A stretch of DNA of 64,000 bases from Microcaldota archaeon (GTDB lineage Archaea; Micrarchaeota; Micrarchaeia; Micrarchaeales; CABMGC01), in contig JAJZLO010000028.1 of the NCBI GenBank assembly GCA_021803405.1, positions 1-64,000 of the forward strand. Reading direction: 5' to 3'. The notes beneath the pieces were generated by a model. The model saw nothing but the letters and a program-made list of their open reading frames with translations. It searched no databases and was not told where the DNA came from. The position numbers and the translations under genes are program-made. Positions 1 to 9,706 of this stretch are shown here, piece after piece. How positions within the stretch are numbered: the first letter of the stretch is position 1; each line of letters starts with the position of its first letter.

Positions 1-861
1 GGTTCTGCTCCTACAAAGTCTAGGAGCCTTCCTGGAATATACATATCTTATGAGGGAGACTCCTTTCTTTTCGATTGCGGAGAGGGAACACAGATCCAGC
101 TTCTTAAATATGGTTTGAACTCACATAAAATACGCGCTATATTTCTAAGCCATATACATGGTGATCATGTTATAGGAATAGCCGGCATAATACGCACTCT
201 TGCATTGAACAACAGAACAGACGAGTTGAAGATCTTTATACCAAAGGGCTATGAAAAAGCCATAAAGTTGCTAATAACCTTTGATAAAGCAATAGTAAAT
301 TACCCAATCAAAATAATTGGGATAAAAAAAGGAGAGCTCTTTAAGGGCAAGAACTTTTCAATAAGTTCTTTTAGGCTTAATCATACCGTCCCTACGTACG
401 GCTTTATTTTCAAGGAAAATGATAGCCTAAGATTCGATATTAAGAAATGCAAAAAGCTCGGCATAAAAGGTGAGATGTACAAGGAGCTAGAACTAAAAAG
501 ACATATCTTTATAAATGGAAAAAAACGGTATCTAAAAGATCTTTCTTTTATAAAACATGGAAGAAAAATTGTATATGCTTCTGATACCAGACCATCAAAA
601 GAGACAGAGAATGCTTCAAAAAATGCGGATCTTTTAATACATGAGTCTTCTTATACAAACCAGTACTTAGAACTTGCAAAGTCTAGAAAACACTCTACCT
701 CTATTGAAGCGGCAACTGTAGCAAAGAACTCAGGGGTAAAGTTTCTAGTATTGACACATTTCAGCGCAAGATATAAAGATGAGTTCGAGTTAATAAACGA
801 AGCAACAACCATATTCAAAAATACAAAAGCAGGGACAGATGGCTATAAAATAGTTTTATAA
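1..861 (+). CDS. rnz: Ribonuclease Z (tRNA 3'-endonuclease), 5' end outside window
   Basis: This metallo-beta-lactamase-fold nuclease removes the 3' trailer of tRNA precursors. The reading frame is open from base 1 and the first visible residues (GSAPTKSRSLPG) match the start of the family, so the gene begins just before the window and the TTG at 115 is not its start. The fragment contains FDCGEGTQIQLL (about residues 24-35) and the zinc-binding motif SHIHGDH (about residues 50-56). Near the C-terminus, YASDTR and LTHFSARY fit the later metal ligands. Its length fits a standard short-form RNase Z of about 300 residues lacking only a few residues. A tRNA gene lies 51 bases downstream on the same strand. 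Few alternatives are credible. Confidence 0.93.
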   Translation, partial: GSAPTKSRSLPGIYISYEGDSFLFDCGEGTQIQLLKYGLNSHKIRAIFLSHIHGDHVIGIAGIIRTLALNNRTDELKIFIPKGYEKAIKLLITFDKAIVNYPIKIIGIKKGELFKGKNFSISSFRLNHTVPTYGFIFKENDSLRFDIKKCKKLGIKGEMYKELELKRHIFINGKKRYLKDLSFIKHGRKIVYASDTRPSKETENASKNADLLIHESSYTNQYLELAKSRKHSTSIEAATVAKNSGVKFLVLTHFSARYKDEFELINEATTIFKNTKAGTDGYKIVL

Positions 862-912
862 CATATCTATATCATATTTATCTATATTTATGCAATATTC
901 ATCATTTAATTT

Positions 913-983
913 GGAGGCATAGTCTAATGGTAGGACGGCAGATTGACATTCTGCAAGCCTGGGTTCGATTCCCTGTGTCTCCA
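913..983 (+). tRNA. tRNA-Val (anticodon GAC)
   Basis: The cloverleaf can be drawn by hand. The acceptor is GGAGGCA with TGTCTCC (one G-T pair), the D stem is GTCT/GGAC, the anticodon stem is GCAGA/TCTGC around the loop TTGACAT, and the T arm is CTGGG-TTCGATT-CCCTG. The discriminator is A. U33 is followed by GAC, so the tRNA reads GUC/GUU valine codons. There is no intron and no encoded CCA. An AT-rich TATA-like tract precedes it. Confidence 0.93.
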
Positions 984-1029
984 CTTGATTTTAATTTCCC
1001 ACTTTCCTATTTTTGTATTATCTGATTTT

Positions 1030-1716
1030 TTAAGTACCTCTAGGAAAATCGCTTTTTGGCTGCGCAGTTTCTGAACTATTACTTTTTTTGGTGCCTGTAT
1101 TTTCTTTAGTTGCGTGTTCTTCATTTAACTCGTCTCTTAAATTAAATAATACTCTTTGCAGCTCTCTTGCCATCTTTTCTGTCAGTGCAGGAAAAAAATT
1201 GGTGTTTTGCGATTTTTCATCGAAAGTTCCATTGCTCATCTGTGAGTTTCCTCCCATTGGCACTATTATCAATGATGATAATCCAAGGACTCTGTCTAAA
1301 AGAGTCCTGGAAAGAACTATATCTGTTACATTGTCTAAAGGTATAGAATGAATATCATAACTTAAAAAACCACGTTTTCCAATAACCCTGTGGTTTGTTA
1401 TCCAGTACCAGGATTTTCCATACGAAATTAAAGGCCCTATAGAAACCAACAAAATCAATACAGGTATTGCTATTATGCCTACTAGAAAACCTATTATTGC
1501 ATAGTTTATCAATATAAGGATAGGTATAGCTAATAAAACAAAGATTAGTATTGCTATGTAACTATTGAACTGCATAGATATTATAAATCCTAAGAACTGC
1601 GGTTTTAACTCTCTTATTATCTTTTCATTTTTTTGTAGATCAAATGGCAATTTCTCCAATCTTGTATTGTCATGTGCAGCATCAAATCTCTTTATATCTC
1701 TAAGTATATCAACCAT
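1030..1716 (-). CDS. Membrane-anchored bacterial-type PH domain protein
   Basis: This 228-residue protein has a soluble N-terminus and two adjacent hydrophobic helices at about residues 50-95. A segment starting at SWYWITNHRVIGKRGFLS then follows, which is characteristic of the bPH2/DUF304 (YdbT-like) domain. The continuation SIPLDNVTDIVLSRTLLDRV is the usual beta-strand/helix signature of that domain. The tail is polar and rich in Lys, Asn and Thr. The role of the family is not established; such proteins sit at the membrane and probably bind lipid or protein partners. The gene is convergent with the tRNA-Val gene. Family assignment is fairly sure; the function is not. Confidence 0.7.
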   Translation of the reverse strand: MVDILRDIKRFDAAHDNTRLEKLPFDLQKNEKIIRELKPQFLGFIISMQFNSYIAILIFVLLAIPILILINYAIIGFLVGIIAIPVLILLVSIGPLISYGKSWYWITNHRVIGKRGFLSYDIHSIPLDNVTDIVLSRTLLDRVLGLSSLIIVPMGGNSQMSNGTFDEKSQNTNFFPALTEKMARELQRVLFNLRDELNEEHATKENTGTKKSNSSETAQPKSDFPRGT

Positions 1717-2122
1717 TAAATTACCAACTAACTCTAACTTTCTAAGTTTTAATCCTTAGAAAATTAATTTTCTGCCATAATCTTATTATCCCCAAAATCG
1801 TTATGGCATTTTATGCTTTATTACTTTATTATATTACTTTACTTTAATATATAATACTTTGCTATTTTATACAATACTTTACTTTTTATACTATATAACT
1901 TTAAATTAAATGTAAAAGCATTTTTTGCATCTATTGCAGTAGTAAAAACATATCTTCAAAAGAAGAAAAAGAATACTATTTGTAGATATAAAAATACAAA
2001 TAAATCCAAATAAGTACTAATCAAGAGATTAAATAAAAAAATTAACAAATTAGGTTCTTGATAAAAGTAAAAAGGTTTTTATTTTTTGACATTCAAATAC
2101 TTTTGGTGGGTATGTGATCGCT
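1717..2122. other. AT-rich intergenic stretch
   Basis: About 400 bases separate the divergently placed PH-domain gene and the next gene. I see no gene or RNA fold. From about 1815 to 1900 there is a run of loosely repeated TTACTTTA / ATACTTT units, an imperfect low-complexity repeat. It should contain promoters for both flanking genes. Confidence 0.5.
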
Positions 2123-2515
2123 ATGGATTTGAAACATAAAAAAAGAGAAGGTCTTGGTATCGTTGAGCTTAAAAGATACTCAACAACAAACACCAAACCT
2201 GATATGGAGTTCAAAAAAGACATATCCTTATTATTGAGAAAGCTTCCAGAAAGTACGAGTACTGTTTTCATACCTTTTAAGACTGCGCAGATAACCGAAG
2301 AAATCTCAAGAAAGGAGATACTTGTATTCAAAAGACATCCAAATGGAGGTGGATGGGTTGAAGATTCAGCCTATATAGATCCTATGTTCATAGTAAACAA
2401 GGACTCGATTGTTTTTGGCAACTCAGAACTTAAGGGGTCAGGTTCTATAATTGGAAGCGTACTTGAAAATGTAAAACTTCAATCCGGAGCTTCTGGGTCT
2501 ATCAAACGGTCTTAG
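2123..2515 (+). CDS. Hypothetical protein with hexapeptide-like C-terminus
   Basis: This is a 130-residue soluble protein that I do not recognise. I place the start at the ATG at 2123; a GTG at 2114 in the same frame is possible, and GGTGGG at 2105-2110 could serve either. The N-terminal part is Lys-rich. The C-terminal 45 residues (DSIVFGNSELKGSGSIIG and on) alternate small and hydrophobic residues like a left-handed beta-helix or bactofilin edge, but the stretch is too short to call. Its stop overlaps the convergent aIF5B gene by four bases. It is a real gene by frame and position, of unknown role. Confidence 0.6.
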   Translation: MDLKHKKREGLGIVELKRYSTTNTKPDMEFKKDISLLLRKLPESTSTVFIPFKTAQITEEISRKEILVFKRHPNGGGWVEDSAYIDPMFIVNKDSIVFGNSELKGSGSIIGSVLENVKLQSGASGSIKRS

Positions 2516-4284
2516 ATCGTATCGTTATTTTGTTTGTCCTTTCTTTTCTCCTTTATTTTTACTAATGCATCAAGAAGGTCAGTTTCGTCATCATTCAAAA
2601 GAGTGTTGAATTTATATTTTAACGCACGGACTTCATCATCATTTAGAAAAACGTAAAGCGTGTCATTTTGGTTTATCTGTCTTCCATAGGTTGCACCATC
2701 GACTGAAATAGCAACGCTATCACCAGCCTTGGCCTCTTGCATGCTTATCCCATTATTTTGTATTTCTTTGATTCTACCTACAATATCTCCAAATTCATTA
2801 ATCAATTGCGTCCCTGGCTTTATCCTGCCTCTCTTTACGTCAGCTCCGAAGATAGCCGGATGTGAAACTCTAAAGCAGTGGTTTGGCAAAAGAAAAATAG
2901 CACCTGGGAAGGTTAAGGCCTTTTCAAGGAGCTCCTTTCCGCGTTTTTTCTCATTGTCTAGCCATTCCTTATACTCCTCTATTATTCTGTATATTATTTG
3001 TCCTTTAATGATCTTTATTCCTGTTGCATAAGACTCTTGTTCTGCGTCATCCTCTATAGAAACATTGAAGGCCATTACTACTGCAGAATCAGAGTCAACG
3101 GCTCTCATGGAGAATGCGTCCATTACATCCCTTTTAGTTACCTTGCCTATCTCCTTTTTACTTATCTTGACATTTATGCTAGATAGAAGCTTTGAGATTG
3201 CCTCTATTCCTCCTATCGAATCAGCTTTAAGTATGACTCCATTTTTCTCCACCTTGAAGACCTCCTGCATCTCCGATTTTATCTCATTCTCATATCCTTT
3301 TTTTTCAACAGAGATAACCAGAGAACCTGGCAATGCTTCTTCAAGACCGCTTCCGCTTATCTTAATTCCAGAAGCTGCGCTTACCGACTCGATATTATAA
3401 AACTTATTAGATGACTCTCTTAGCTCCTGCAATGGCCTAGGCTTCAATAGAGCCTTGATTTTAGAGCTCTTTATTCCAGTTTCAGTTGCAAATGCTATGG
3501 TGTCATTCACCTTAAAGCTTCCGTTGTATAGTATGACATCTATGGTGCAGCCCATTCCTTTCTCTTCCTTTCTTTCAAGTATGCTTCCTACGCCTGCGCC
3601 TTCAACCTCTATGTTCAATCGCATCTCTAGAAATCTTTGGGCTAAGCCAGTAACGTACATGAGCAGTTCTGCTACCCCCTCTCCTGTTTTAGCGCTAAGC
3701 GGTATTATCACTATCTCTTTCTTGAAGTCCTTAACTCTATCAAAGCGCTCGGCGTTGAAGCCTAGCTCGCTAAGCTTTCCTATGAGCTCATATATCTTAG
3801 CCTCTGCCTCATCTCTAACTAAGGTATTTTGCTTTTCTATTGATTCTATAAAGCTAGCCGTTCCTTGCGATCTCCATCCTGTTATAAGATCTATCTTATT
3901 TGCCGCTATTATGAATGGTGTCTTATACTCCTTAAGTATCTCTAATGCTTCGTAGGTCTGCGGCTCAAAGCTTTTTGTTACATCAACAACAAGTATCGCA
4001 AGATCAGCAACAGATCCTCCTCTTTTTCTAAGGTTTGTGAATGCTTCATGGCCTGGTGTATCTATGAAAAGAAGACCAGGTATAGTAATATCTATATTCA
4101 TTTTCTTTATAAGCGCTCCAGAACTTTTTTTTATTACATCTATTGGAACCTCGCTAGCACCAATATGTTGCGTTATGCCTCCAGCTTCCCTATTTGTAAC
4201 CGCTGTATTTCTTATTCTATCTAAAAGAGAGGTTTTTCCATGGTCTACGTGACCCATCACTACTATTATAGGCTGTCTAATCAT
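2512..4284 (-). CDS. infB: Translation initiation factor aIF5B (IF2 homologue)
   Basis: This ribosome-dependent GTPase promotes subunit joining and initiator tRNA placement. It has 590 residues, the usual archaeal length, and no intein. G1 is GHVDHGKTS at residues 11-19. Switch I is AGGITQHIGA, G3 is DTPGHE near residue 75 and G4 is NKID near residue 130. Domain II, the long helix and the C-terminal fMet-tRNA-binding beta-barrel region (SVAISVDGATYG near the end) follow in order. The start at 4284 lies about 20 bases from a TATA box on the same strand (4305-4314), suggesting a leaderless or nearly leaderless mRNA. It is divergent from ndk. Confidence 0.96.
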   Translation of the reverse strand: MIRQPIIVVMGHVDHGKTSLLDRIRNTAVTNREAGGITQHIGASEVPIDVIKKSSGALIKKMNIDITIPGLLFIDTPGHEAFTNLRKRGGSVADLAILVVDVTKSFEPQTYEALEILKEYKTPFIIAANKIDLITGWRSQGTASFIESIEKQNTLVRDEAEAKIYELIGKLSELGFNAERFDRVKDFKKEIVIIPLSAKTGEGVAELLMYVTGLAQRFLEMRLNIEVEGAGVGSILERKEEKGMGCTIDVILYNGSFKVNDTIAFATETGIKSSKIKALLKPRPLQELRESSNKFYNIESVSAASGIKISGSGLEEALPGSLVISVEKKGYENEIKSEMQEVFKVEKNGVILKADSIGGIEAISKLLSSINVKISKKEIGKVTKRDVMDAFSMRAVDSDSAVVMAFNVSIEDDAEQESYATGIKIIKGQIIYRIIEEYKEWLDNEKKRGKELLEKALTFPGAIFLLPNHCFRVSHPAIFGADVKRGRIKPGTQLINEFGDIVGRIKEIQNNGISMQEAKAGDSVAISVDGATYGRQINQNDTLYVFLNDDEVRALKYKFNTLLNDDETDLLDALVKIKEKRKDKQNNDTI

Positions 4285-4300
4285 CTTATTCCCTTAAGGA

Positions 4301-4340
4301 TATGCTATATATAGATTACCGAATAAAACTATATAATAAT
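4301..4340. promoter_or_regulatory. Divergent promoter region between infB and ndk
   Basis: Two TATA-like boxes lie in the 74-base gap. CTATATATAG at 4305-4314 serves the minus-strand aIF5B start and CTATATAA at 4329-4336 serves ndk. Each is about 20-25 bases from its start codon, which predicts transcripts with little or no leader. Confidence 0.55.
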
Positions 4341-4358
4341 AACTAATTAGGTAAGATA

Positions 4359-4919
4359 ATGGAGAAAGCATTAGTACTGATAAAACCAGATGGAGTTGAA
4401 CGCGCAGTAATAGGTAAGGTAATTGCAAGGTTCGAAGAAACGGGACTTAAGGTTGTAGGCCTTAAGATGATTAAAGCTTCTGAAAAACAGGCCGGGTCTC
4501 ATTATGCTAATGATAAAGAATGGCTTCTTAGCGTAGGAAAAAAAGCAAGGCAGTCAAACATAGAAAAAGGCATTCCAACAACAGAGTCTGAGATGGAGAT
4601 AGGGCTTAGAATAAGATCCCTTCTTATAAAAGAGCTTTCAAAAAGTCCTATAGTCGCTATGGTTCTTGAGGGCAACGCTGCAAACGATGTAGCAAGAAAG
4701 ATCGCAGGTTCAACAGAACCTAGAAAAGCAGATCCTTCAACAATAAGAGGCTCTTTGTCTATAGATACTTACGGGGCTGCAGATTCTGGAAAGAGGCCAA
4801 TAAGAAATGTAGTTCATGTATCTGAAAATAAAGAAGCTGCGGAGAAGGAGATAAAGGTATGGTTTAGTGAATCGGAAATAAATAAATACAAAAGATGCGA
4901 TGAAGATATACTTTATTGA
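4359..4919 (+). CDS. ndk: Nucleoside diphosphate kinase
   Basis: It transfers the gamma phosphate from NTPs to NDPs through a phosphohistidine. The N-terminus (ALVLIKPDGVERAVIGK) and the active-site segment RNVVHVSEN with His153 are canonical. At 186 residues it is about 35 longer than a minimal NDK. The extra length lies mainly between LSVGKKARQSN and the strand containing SPIVAMVLEG, an insertion of the type seen in some archaeal NDKs. No catalytic residue is missing. Confidence 0.95.
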   Translation: MEKALVLIKPDGVERAVIGKVIARFEETGLKVVGLKMIKASEKQAGSHYANDKEWLLSVGKKARQSNIEKGIPTTESEMEIGLRIRSLLIKELSKSPIVAMVLEGNAANDVARKIAGSTEPRKADPSTIRGSLSIDTYGAADSGKRPIRNVVHVSENKEAAEKEIKVWFSESEINKYKRCDEDILY

Positions 4920-5142
4920 TCTAACTGTTTTTCTAAAATAATTACCTGGCACTGCACTTATTTATCTCTATTATTTATTTTATTTATTACTCTATTTTAA
5001 TACTTCTGATATTTACCGTATTTTTTAAAAACTTTGAATCTATTTTTAAACTACACATTCTATCTAAAAATCTAGAGTTTATGAACAAGGTCTAAGATAA
5101 ATATTTAAATATGAGAATTGCACCCAATAATAGTGTGATATA

Positions 5143-5755
5143 ATGATATTCGGAATGAAGACAAGAAAAACAATTCAAGTTCAGTTCAACGAGGTAAGAA
5201 ATAGCGGAGTTTTCATAGCCCAGACAGAGGCAAATCAGAAAAACTCAATGAGTCTACTTCAGCAGAACGGTTTCAGGGCATTGACTTATCAAGAGGCACT
5301 TGTAAAAGTAGACCAGAATCCAAAACTTAAGGAACAATTGAAAGGAAAACGGTTCTATCTCGAAGGAAAAGGCTCTTATCTTTCAGGATATTATACCTTC
5401 AATGAAAAAGGGAAATTGAATGAAGGAAAAGGAGATATAGAAAAGACTGTTTTTGTTTGGAAAGGCTCTGAGCCGCTATCGCTCTTACTGCATTCGTTCA
5501 ACTACTACGGCTATCCCAAAGGTGGGCTCTTTGTCCTTGATGCTAACTGCAACCCTTCTGCTGTTGCCCGGGTGGTGGTTGGGGTTCGCACCGACCATGA
5601 AGTGGCCACGCCGAAAATCAAAAGCCTCATAAGGTTCAAAGATCGCTCCTGAACTAAAGGGGAAGTTCAGAACAGCAGTCGCCAAAGTCGAAGGTGTACT
5701 CGATTATGAGGTAAATTATCTTAAGGAAGTTACGCGACATAATGAAAACTATTAA
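5143..5755 (+). pseudogene. Frameshifted gene of unknown function
   Basis: The first frame runs from 5143 to a TGA at 5652 (169 residues). At about 5641 the coding signal moves to the +1 frame and continues as IAPELKGKFRTAVAKVEG to a TAA at 5753-5755. Removing one base near 5641 gives one protein of about 203 residues, without a stop, ending in RHNENY. The 3' half (about 5460-5700) is clearly more GC-rich than its surroundings, which could mean transfer. I do not recognise the family. A TATA-like box (AAATATTTAAATATG near 5101-5115) lies upstream. It may be a pseudogene, a sequencing error or a programmed shift; there is no obvious slippery site beyond TTCAAAG. Confidence 0.6.
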
Positions 5756-5857
5756 AATACCTGTTATGTCTGTCCAGTGTTTGAAGTAAAGTTCTTGTGG
5801 TACTTCTTATCCACTCTGTTCATAGGTTATGTATCGTTGTTCTAAACGATAATATCT

Positions 5858-6379
5858 CTATTGCCATACTTTATAACTTTTTTGTACAGCTAAAATATCC
5901 AGCAAAGTATTACCATCCTTTATATAATAAAACCCCTGCGGTGGCGTAAATTTGGGTATCTTCTGGCGCAAAAACGTAAGTGCAATCTGTTTTTCATATC
6001 TTATCGGGTTGTTAAGTCTTATTGCGCATCCTCTCTTATGGCCAATAAACACTCTCCTAAGATCATCTGCCGTTTCCGTTACCTCATTTAAGGTATGCTC
6101 TATAATCTGATCTACTGTTTCGTATACAATCTTTTCTATCACTGCTTCACCGACTATTGCATGAACTTTAGCCGAAGCATAAAGAAAAATTCTTGCGTTA
6201 TCCTCAGCATGCATATTAACTCGACGATACTCCCATTTCTTGTTTCCAAAGAGTATGTTATAAGCATGGATCGGTTTTATTGCTAATAAAACATTCTTTC
6301 TTGAAAAGTTTTTGGAGTTACTTGAAAGTGTCAAATCTTCTGGCCATTTTTCTAAATCTTCTTTGAGTTCAGTTGCCAT
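5858..6379 (-). CDS. ASCH-domain protein (predicted RNA-binding)
   Basis: This is a 173-residue soluble protein. After a short N-terminal extension it starts the ASCH pattern: a strand (LLAIKPIHAYNILFGNKKWE) ending in the KKWEYRR signature, then FLYASAKVHAIVGEAVIEKI. ASCH domains have a PUA-like fold and are predicted to bind RNA or modified nucleotides; some members act as nucleoside amidohydrolases. The C-terminal part (YYIKDGNTLLDIL) closes the fold. No neighbour points to a specific pathway. Domain call likely, function open. Confidence 0.7.
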   Translation of the reverse strand: MATELKEDLEKWPEDLTLSSNSKNFSRKNVLLAIKPIHAYNILFGNKKWEYRRVNMHAEDNARIFLYASAKVHAIVGEAVIEKIVYETVDQIIEHTLNEVTETADDLRRVFIGHKRGCAIRLNNPIRYEKQIALTFLRQKIPKFTPPQGFYYIKDGNTLLDILAVQKSYKVWQ

Positions 6380-6446
6380 TGCAAATCACTGATTTTGATA
6401 AAGAAGCAAATATTGTTTATGGATATATAGTTCACATGGTAATAGC

Positions 6447-6743
6447 TTACTGCAGCCCTAGTCTAGCTTCTTCTGTAATCATCTCCGGACTCCACGCAGG
6501 ATCCCAAACAAGATCTATATTCACTGTACCTACTCCTTGTATGCTTTCTGCTCTTAACTGTACATCTGCAAGTATTATACTGGTAACTGGGCACATTGGG
6601 CTTGTCATAGTTATTTTTATATCAATATCCTTGCTATTGCTTATGTTTATCCCATAAATCAATCCTAGGTCAACTATATTCAATCCTATTTCCGGATCTA
6701 CAGTATTCTTAAGTGCATTTATTATATCAGCTACAACTACCAT
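6447..6743 (-). CDS. MIP18/SufT-like (DUF59) Fe-S assembly protein
   Basis: This 98-residue single-domain protein has the family signature DPEIGLNIVDLGLIYGI at residues 16-32 and TMTSPMCPVTS, with the conserved Cys, near residue 52. The family (SufT, PaaD, MIP18) acts in maturation or delivery of Fe-S clusters. The start at 6743 is well supported by AAGGAGGT (6750-6757 on this strand), one of the strongest Shine-Dalgarno sites in the window. No other suf gene is adjacent. Confidence 0.9.
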   Translation of the reverse strand: MVVVADIINALKNTVDPEIGLNIVDLGLIYGINISNSKDIDIKITMTSPMCPVTSIILADVQLRAESIQGVGTVNIDLVWDPAWSPEMITEEARLGLQ

Positions 6744-6846
6744 GCTTCTACCTCCTTACTTACTAATCTAATTTTGGGCTTTAGGTATAAATAGTTTCAC
6801 TACTCATTCAAATCGTAGTTATATGTCTCTAACTATATACTATTTT

Positions 6847-9585
6847 TCATTTGCTTGAGTTTTCAATACCTATACTTTTTGTTGTATTTGTTATCTCTAC
6901 ATTTACTGTATGTGGATATGTGGCATTAGTTGTCAATATGCCTATTTTTGAGTTAGTTATAGTGGTATTATATATTGAAAGACCCTTGCCATTGCTTATT
7001 ATTGCAGTGTTGAAGTTGTCCAAATAGCAATTTTTAATTGTTATATCTGATGCATTTACATTTGCAAATGTGCCACCGCTTGTTGAGTATATAGTATGTC
7101 CATTGCAGTCTATAACGCTTCCATCTGAGTTTGTTGAGTTCTTGTCGCTAATTGTATAACAGGTGTTCCCATAACTATAAACCATATCACTTTCAAATGT
7201 TATTATTCCTGGGCTGGCAAAACTTAAACACTCTAAATTAGAAGAAGGGTTTATTGCTACAATCCAGCTGCATCCTGATTTGCTTATTCCATTATCTATT
7301 CCAATCTTATTTGAATAAAAGCCTGCGCTGTTTCCTGCACAGTAGTAATCGAAAATTCCATTATTTAATGCGGTATTGTTGTTCACTAAATTATTTGTCG
7401 AGTTTATAAACGTCAAGCCATAATCTGGGTTATGCAGTCCTGTGTTTTTTGAAATGATGCTTTCGTTGATCTTATTGAAAACAAATCCGCTAGAACCATA
7501 AAGGCCTTGGTCTGCAGTGTCTCCATTCACATTTAATCTACTTCCATCTGATACATTAATTCCTGAATCGACAAAAGATATTACTTTTGTATTTCCTATA
7601 CTTCCATAACTTATATTTGAATATGTTGCTCCATAATACACTCCAGTTATGCTTGTGTTTTGCGTATTTATCTCATTTGCGTTATCGGCATAAATTCCAT
7701 ACTTATAATTCTGTATATTGCAACTTTTCATACTTACATTGTACTTTCCATTGTCAATTATTCCATATCCTTGGTTATTTCCTATAATTTGTTTTCCGTT
7801 GCAATCAAATATTATATTTGGTGCTGCTATTGTAAAACATGTATTTTGTGAAGTAACATTGTCATAAAGCTCATAACTTCCAGATATGCTTATCGTGCCA
7901 CACTTAAAAACAGGTATTTGTGCTAGAGGTGGAGGCAAAAGCGTGCTACATTGTGAAGATAACCATTGGCAATCTGTAGTTCCACAGCTTATATTGCTTG
8001 CAGATCCTATATTTGAATTATTATATGAGTTTGCTGGACAGTAAAGATCAGCTCCACTGTTTCCTTCTGTTTTTAAGAGATTGAAAACATTGGACTGACC
8101 ATTGTCAAAATAAATACCATATACATTATTTAATATGGTATTATTTTTAAATTCAAATCCAGTAGTACTATTCTCATATACTCCTATATTGTTGTTCATT
8201 TCAGTAGAGTTTGATAAAGCTCCTGCAGTTGAGTTTTGAATATAAATTCCTACTCTGCCGTTTTTTGCATTTAAGTTATTAAGATAGGTATTTATTGAGT
8301 CGTTTACAAAGACTCCATAGGTATCATTTTCAAAGTTACAATCATTCAATGTTGTGTTGTACTTGTTACTTATTAAAATACCATAATCGGCATTGCTTAT
8401 CGTCTTACCATTACAGTTCAATCTTACATTAGGCGAGTTTATATTTATACAAGGATAACTCACAAAAGACGCATTCACATAATCTTCAAGATTTAGATTG
8501 CTTGAAAGGTTATAAGTTCCAAATGAGCTTATAGATCCACAAGAGTTTATATTCTTTCCAAGATTTATGTTCTCTATATCATAAATTAGGTTATTTGTGC
8601 ACTGCGCAAAGTTGCAATAATCGTTTGTTTGGCATGAGCTTGAAAAGAAGTTATTGCTGTTCCTAAGATTCGCGTTGCTTGCGCATATCATATCTGTAGG
8701 ATTTTCAATAAATATATCCTGTTTGAAGCTATTTCCACTTGAGTTCAAAGAAAGTCCATAATATGCATTATTTATAAATGTCGTTGAAATAAAGTTATTA
8801 TTTCCCCCATTTTGTACGTTTATGCCTCCAGAACGGCTCTGCGAACCATAAATGATGTTGTTTTCTATATTATTATTAAAAGCATCGCTTAATACCAAAT
8901 CTGACAATGTGGAGTTTGATATTTTCACACCATTTATGGTAGAAGCAGATGTATTGTTAAGGTAAATGGAGTAAGAAAATCTAGATACATTCAAATTGCT
9001 TATTGTGACATTTGCTACCTTTGAAATAAATATTCCGTATGTGTATGGCGGAACATTTACGTAAGGTCCATTTCCACGTAAATGATAGTTATTTCCGTTT
9101 ATTCTTACGTTGCTTGAAAGTATTTCTATGCAATCTCCGCTTTGTTTTGTTGTTGTTATATTCCCTTCAAAAGAGTAGATGCCTGGTGAGGTTATTGCAG
9201 TACAGGAATTTATAGTTGTTCCTGACTGTTGTGAAATAACCGTTGTAACAACAGAACTGCTGCTATTTGTTCCATTTGATATTATTGTAGTTGTAAATAC
9301 CGTTGTATTATTATTTTTTATAAGAAAAAAGTAAGCAAGCCCTACTGCTATTAAAATAATTGCAACTCCAAGTACAATGACCGTTACATTTTTATTGCCT
9401 TTGCTTTTTATAGGCTTTTGATTCTGTTCTATTTGAGGTTTATCGCCTTGATTATTAATCGAACCTTTATTATTTTGAGATTGAGCTGATTGAGTTTGAT
9501 TATCGGTACTGCCTGCTGACCAGTTCAGTTCATTTTCATTTAACTCTGGATTATTTGTATTATTATCTACCATAAACGCAAACAT
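6847..9585 (-). CDS. Right-handed beta-helix surface protein, N-terminally anchored
   Basis: It has 912 residues from the first ATG; an ATG four codons later (MVDNN) is equally likely. A hydrophilic cytoplasmic N-terminus of about 65 residues rich in Asn and Gln precedes one membrane helix (VIVLGVAIILIAVGLAYFFL, about residues 70-90). The rest is outside. It is built of NosD/PbH1-type parallel beta-helix coils (patterns such as N-x-ISN, YGIYADNANEI). At least four modules restart with a Cys-x-x-I...SPGIYSFEGN / CNGKTI theme, each apparently closed by a disulfide. NxS/T sequons are abundant. Beta-helix proteins of this kind bind or cleave polysaccharide or act as adhesins; no catalytic site is visible. 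Confidence 0.85.
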   Translation of the reverse strand: MFAFMVDNNTNNPELNENELNWSAGSTDNQTQSAQSQNNKGSINNQGDKPQIEQNQKPIKSKGNKNVTVIVLGVAIILIAVGLAYFFLIKNNNTTVFTTTIISNGTNSSSSVVTTVISQQSGTTINSCTAITSPGIYSFEGNITTTKQSGDCIEILSSNVRINGNNYHLRGNGPYVNVPPYTYGIFISKVANVTISNLNVSRFSYSIYLNNTSASTINGVKISNSTLSDLVLSDAFNNNIENNIIYGSQSRSGGINVQNGGNNNFISTTFINNAYYGLSLNSSGNSFKQDIFIENPTDMICASNANLRNSNNFFSSSCQTNDYCNFAQCTNNLIYDIENINLGKNINSCGSISSFGTYNLSSNLNLEDYVNASFVSYPCININSPNVRLNCNGKTISNADYGILISNKYNTTLNDCNFENDTYGVFVNDSINTYLNNLNAKNGRVGIYIQNSTAGALSNSTEMNNNIGVYENSTTGFEFKNNTILNNVYGIYFDNGQSNVFNLLKTEGNSGADLYCPANSYNNSNIGSASNISCGTTDCQWLSSQCSTLLPPPLAQIPVFKCGTISISGSYELYDNVTSQNTCFTIAAPNIIFDCNGKQIIGNNQGYGIIDNGKYNVSMKSCNIQNYKYGIYADNANEINTQNTSITGVYYGATYSNISYGSIGNTKVISFVDSGINVSDGSRLNVNGDTADQGLYGSSGFVFNKINESIISKNTGLHNPDYGLTFINSTNNLVNNNTALNNGIFDYYCAGNSAGFYSNKIGIDNGISKSGCSWIVAINPSSNLECLSFASPGIITFESDMVYSYGNTCYTISDKNSTNSDGSVIDCNGHTIYSTSGGTFANVNASDITIKNCYLDNFNTAIISNGKGLSIYNTTITNSKIGILTTNATYPHTVNVEITNTTKSIGIENSSK

Positions 9586-9706
9586 GAAATCATTCTATAA
9601 ACTTATAAATTGTTAACAACTCAAAAGTATTTATACCATACGATATAATATATCATTAATAATTATTATTTAAATAGCTATATATTAAGTATTTATTTAA
9701 AATCAG

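Noticed and set aside
924..1124. Minus-strand 66-codon frame
   Set aside because: It covers the tRNA-Val gene and part of the PH-domain gene in another frame; it is a shadow.
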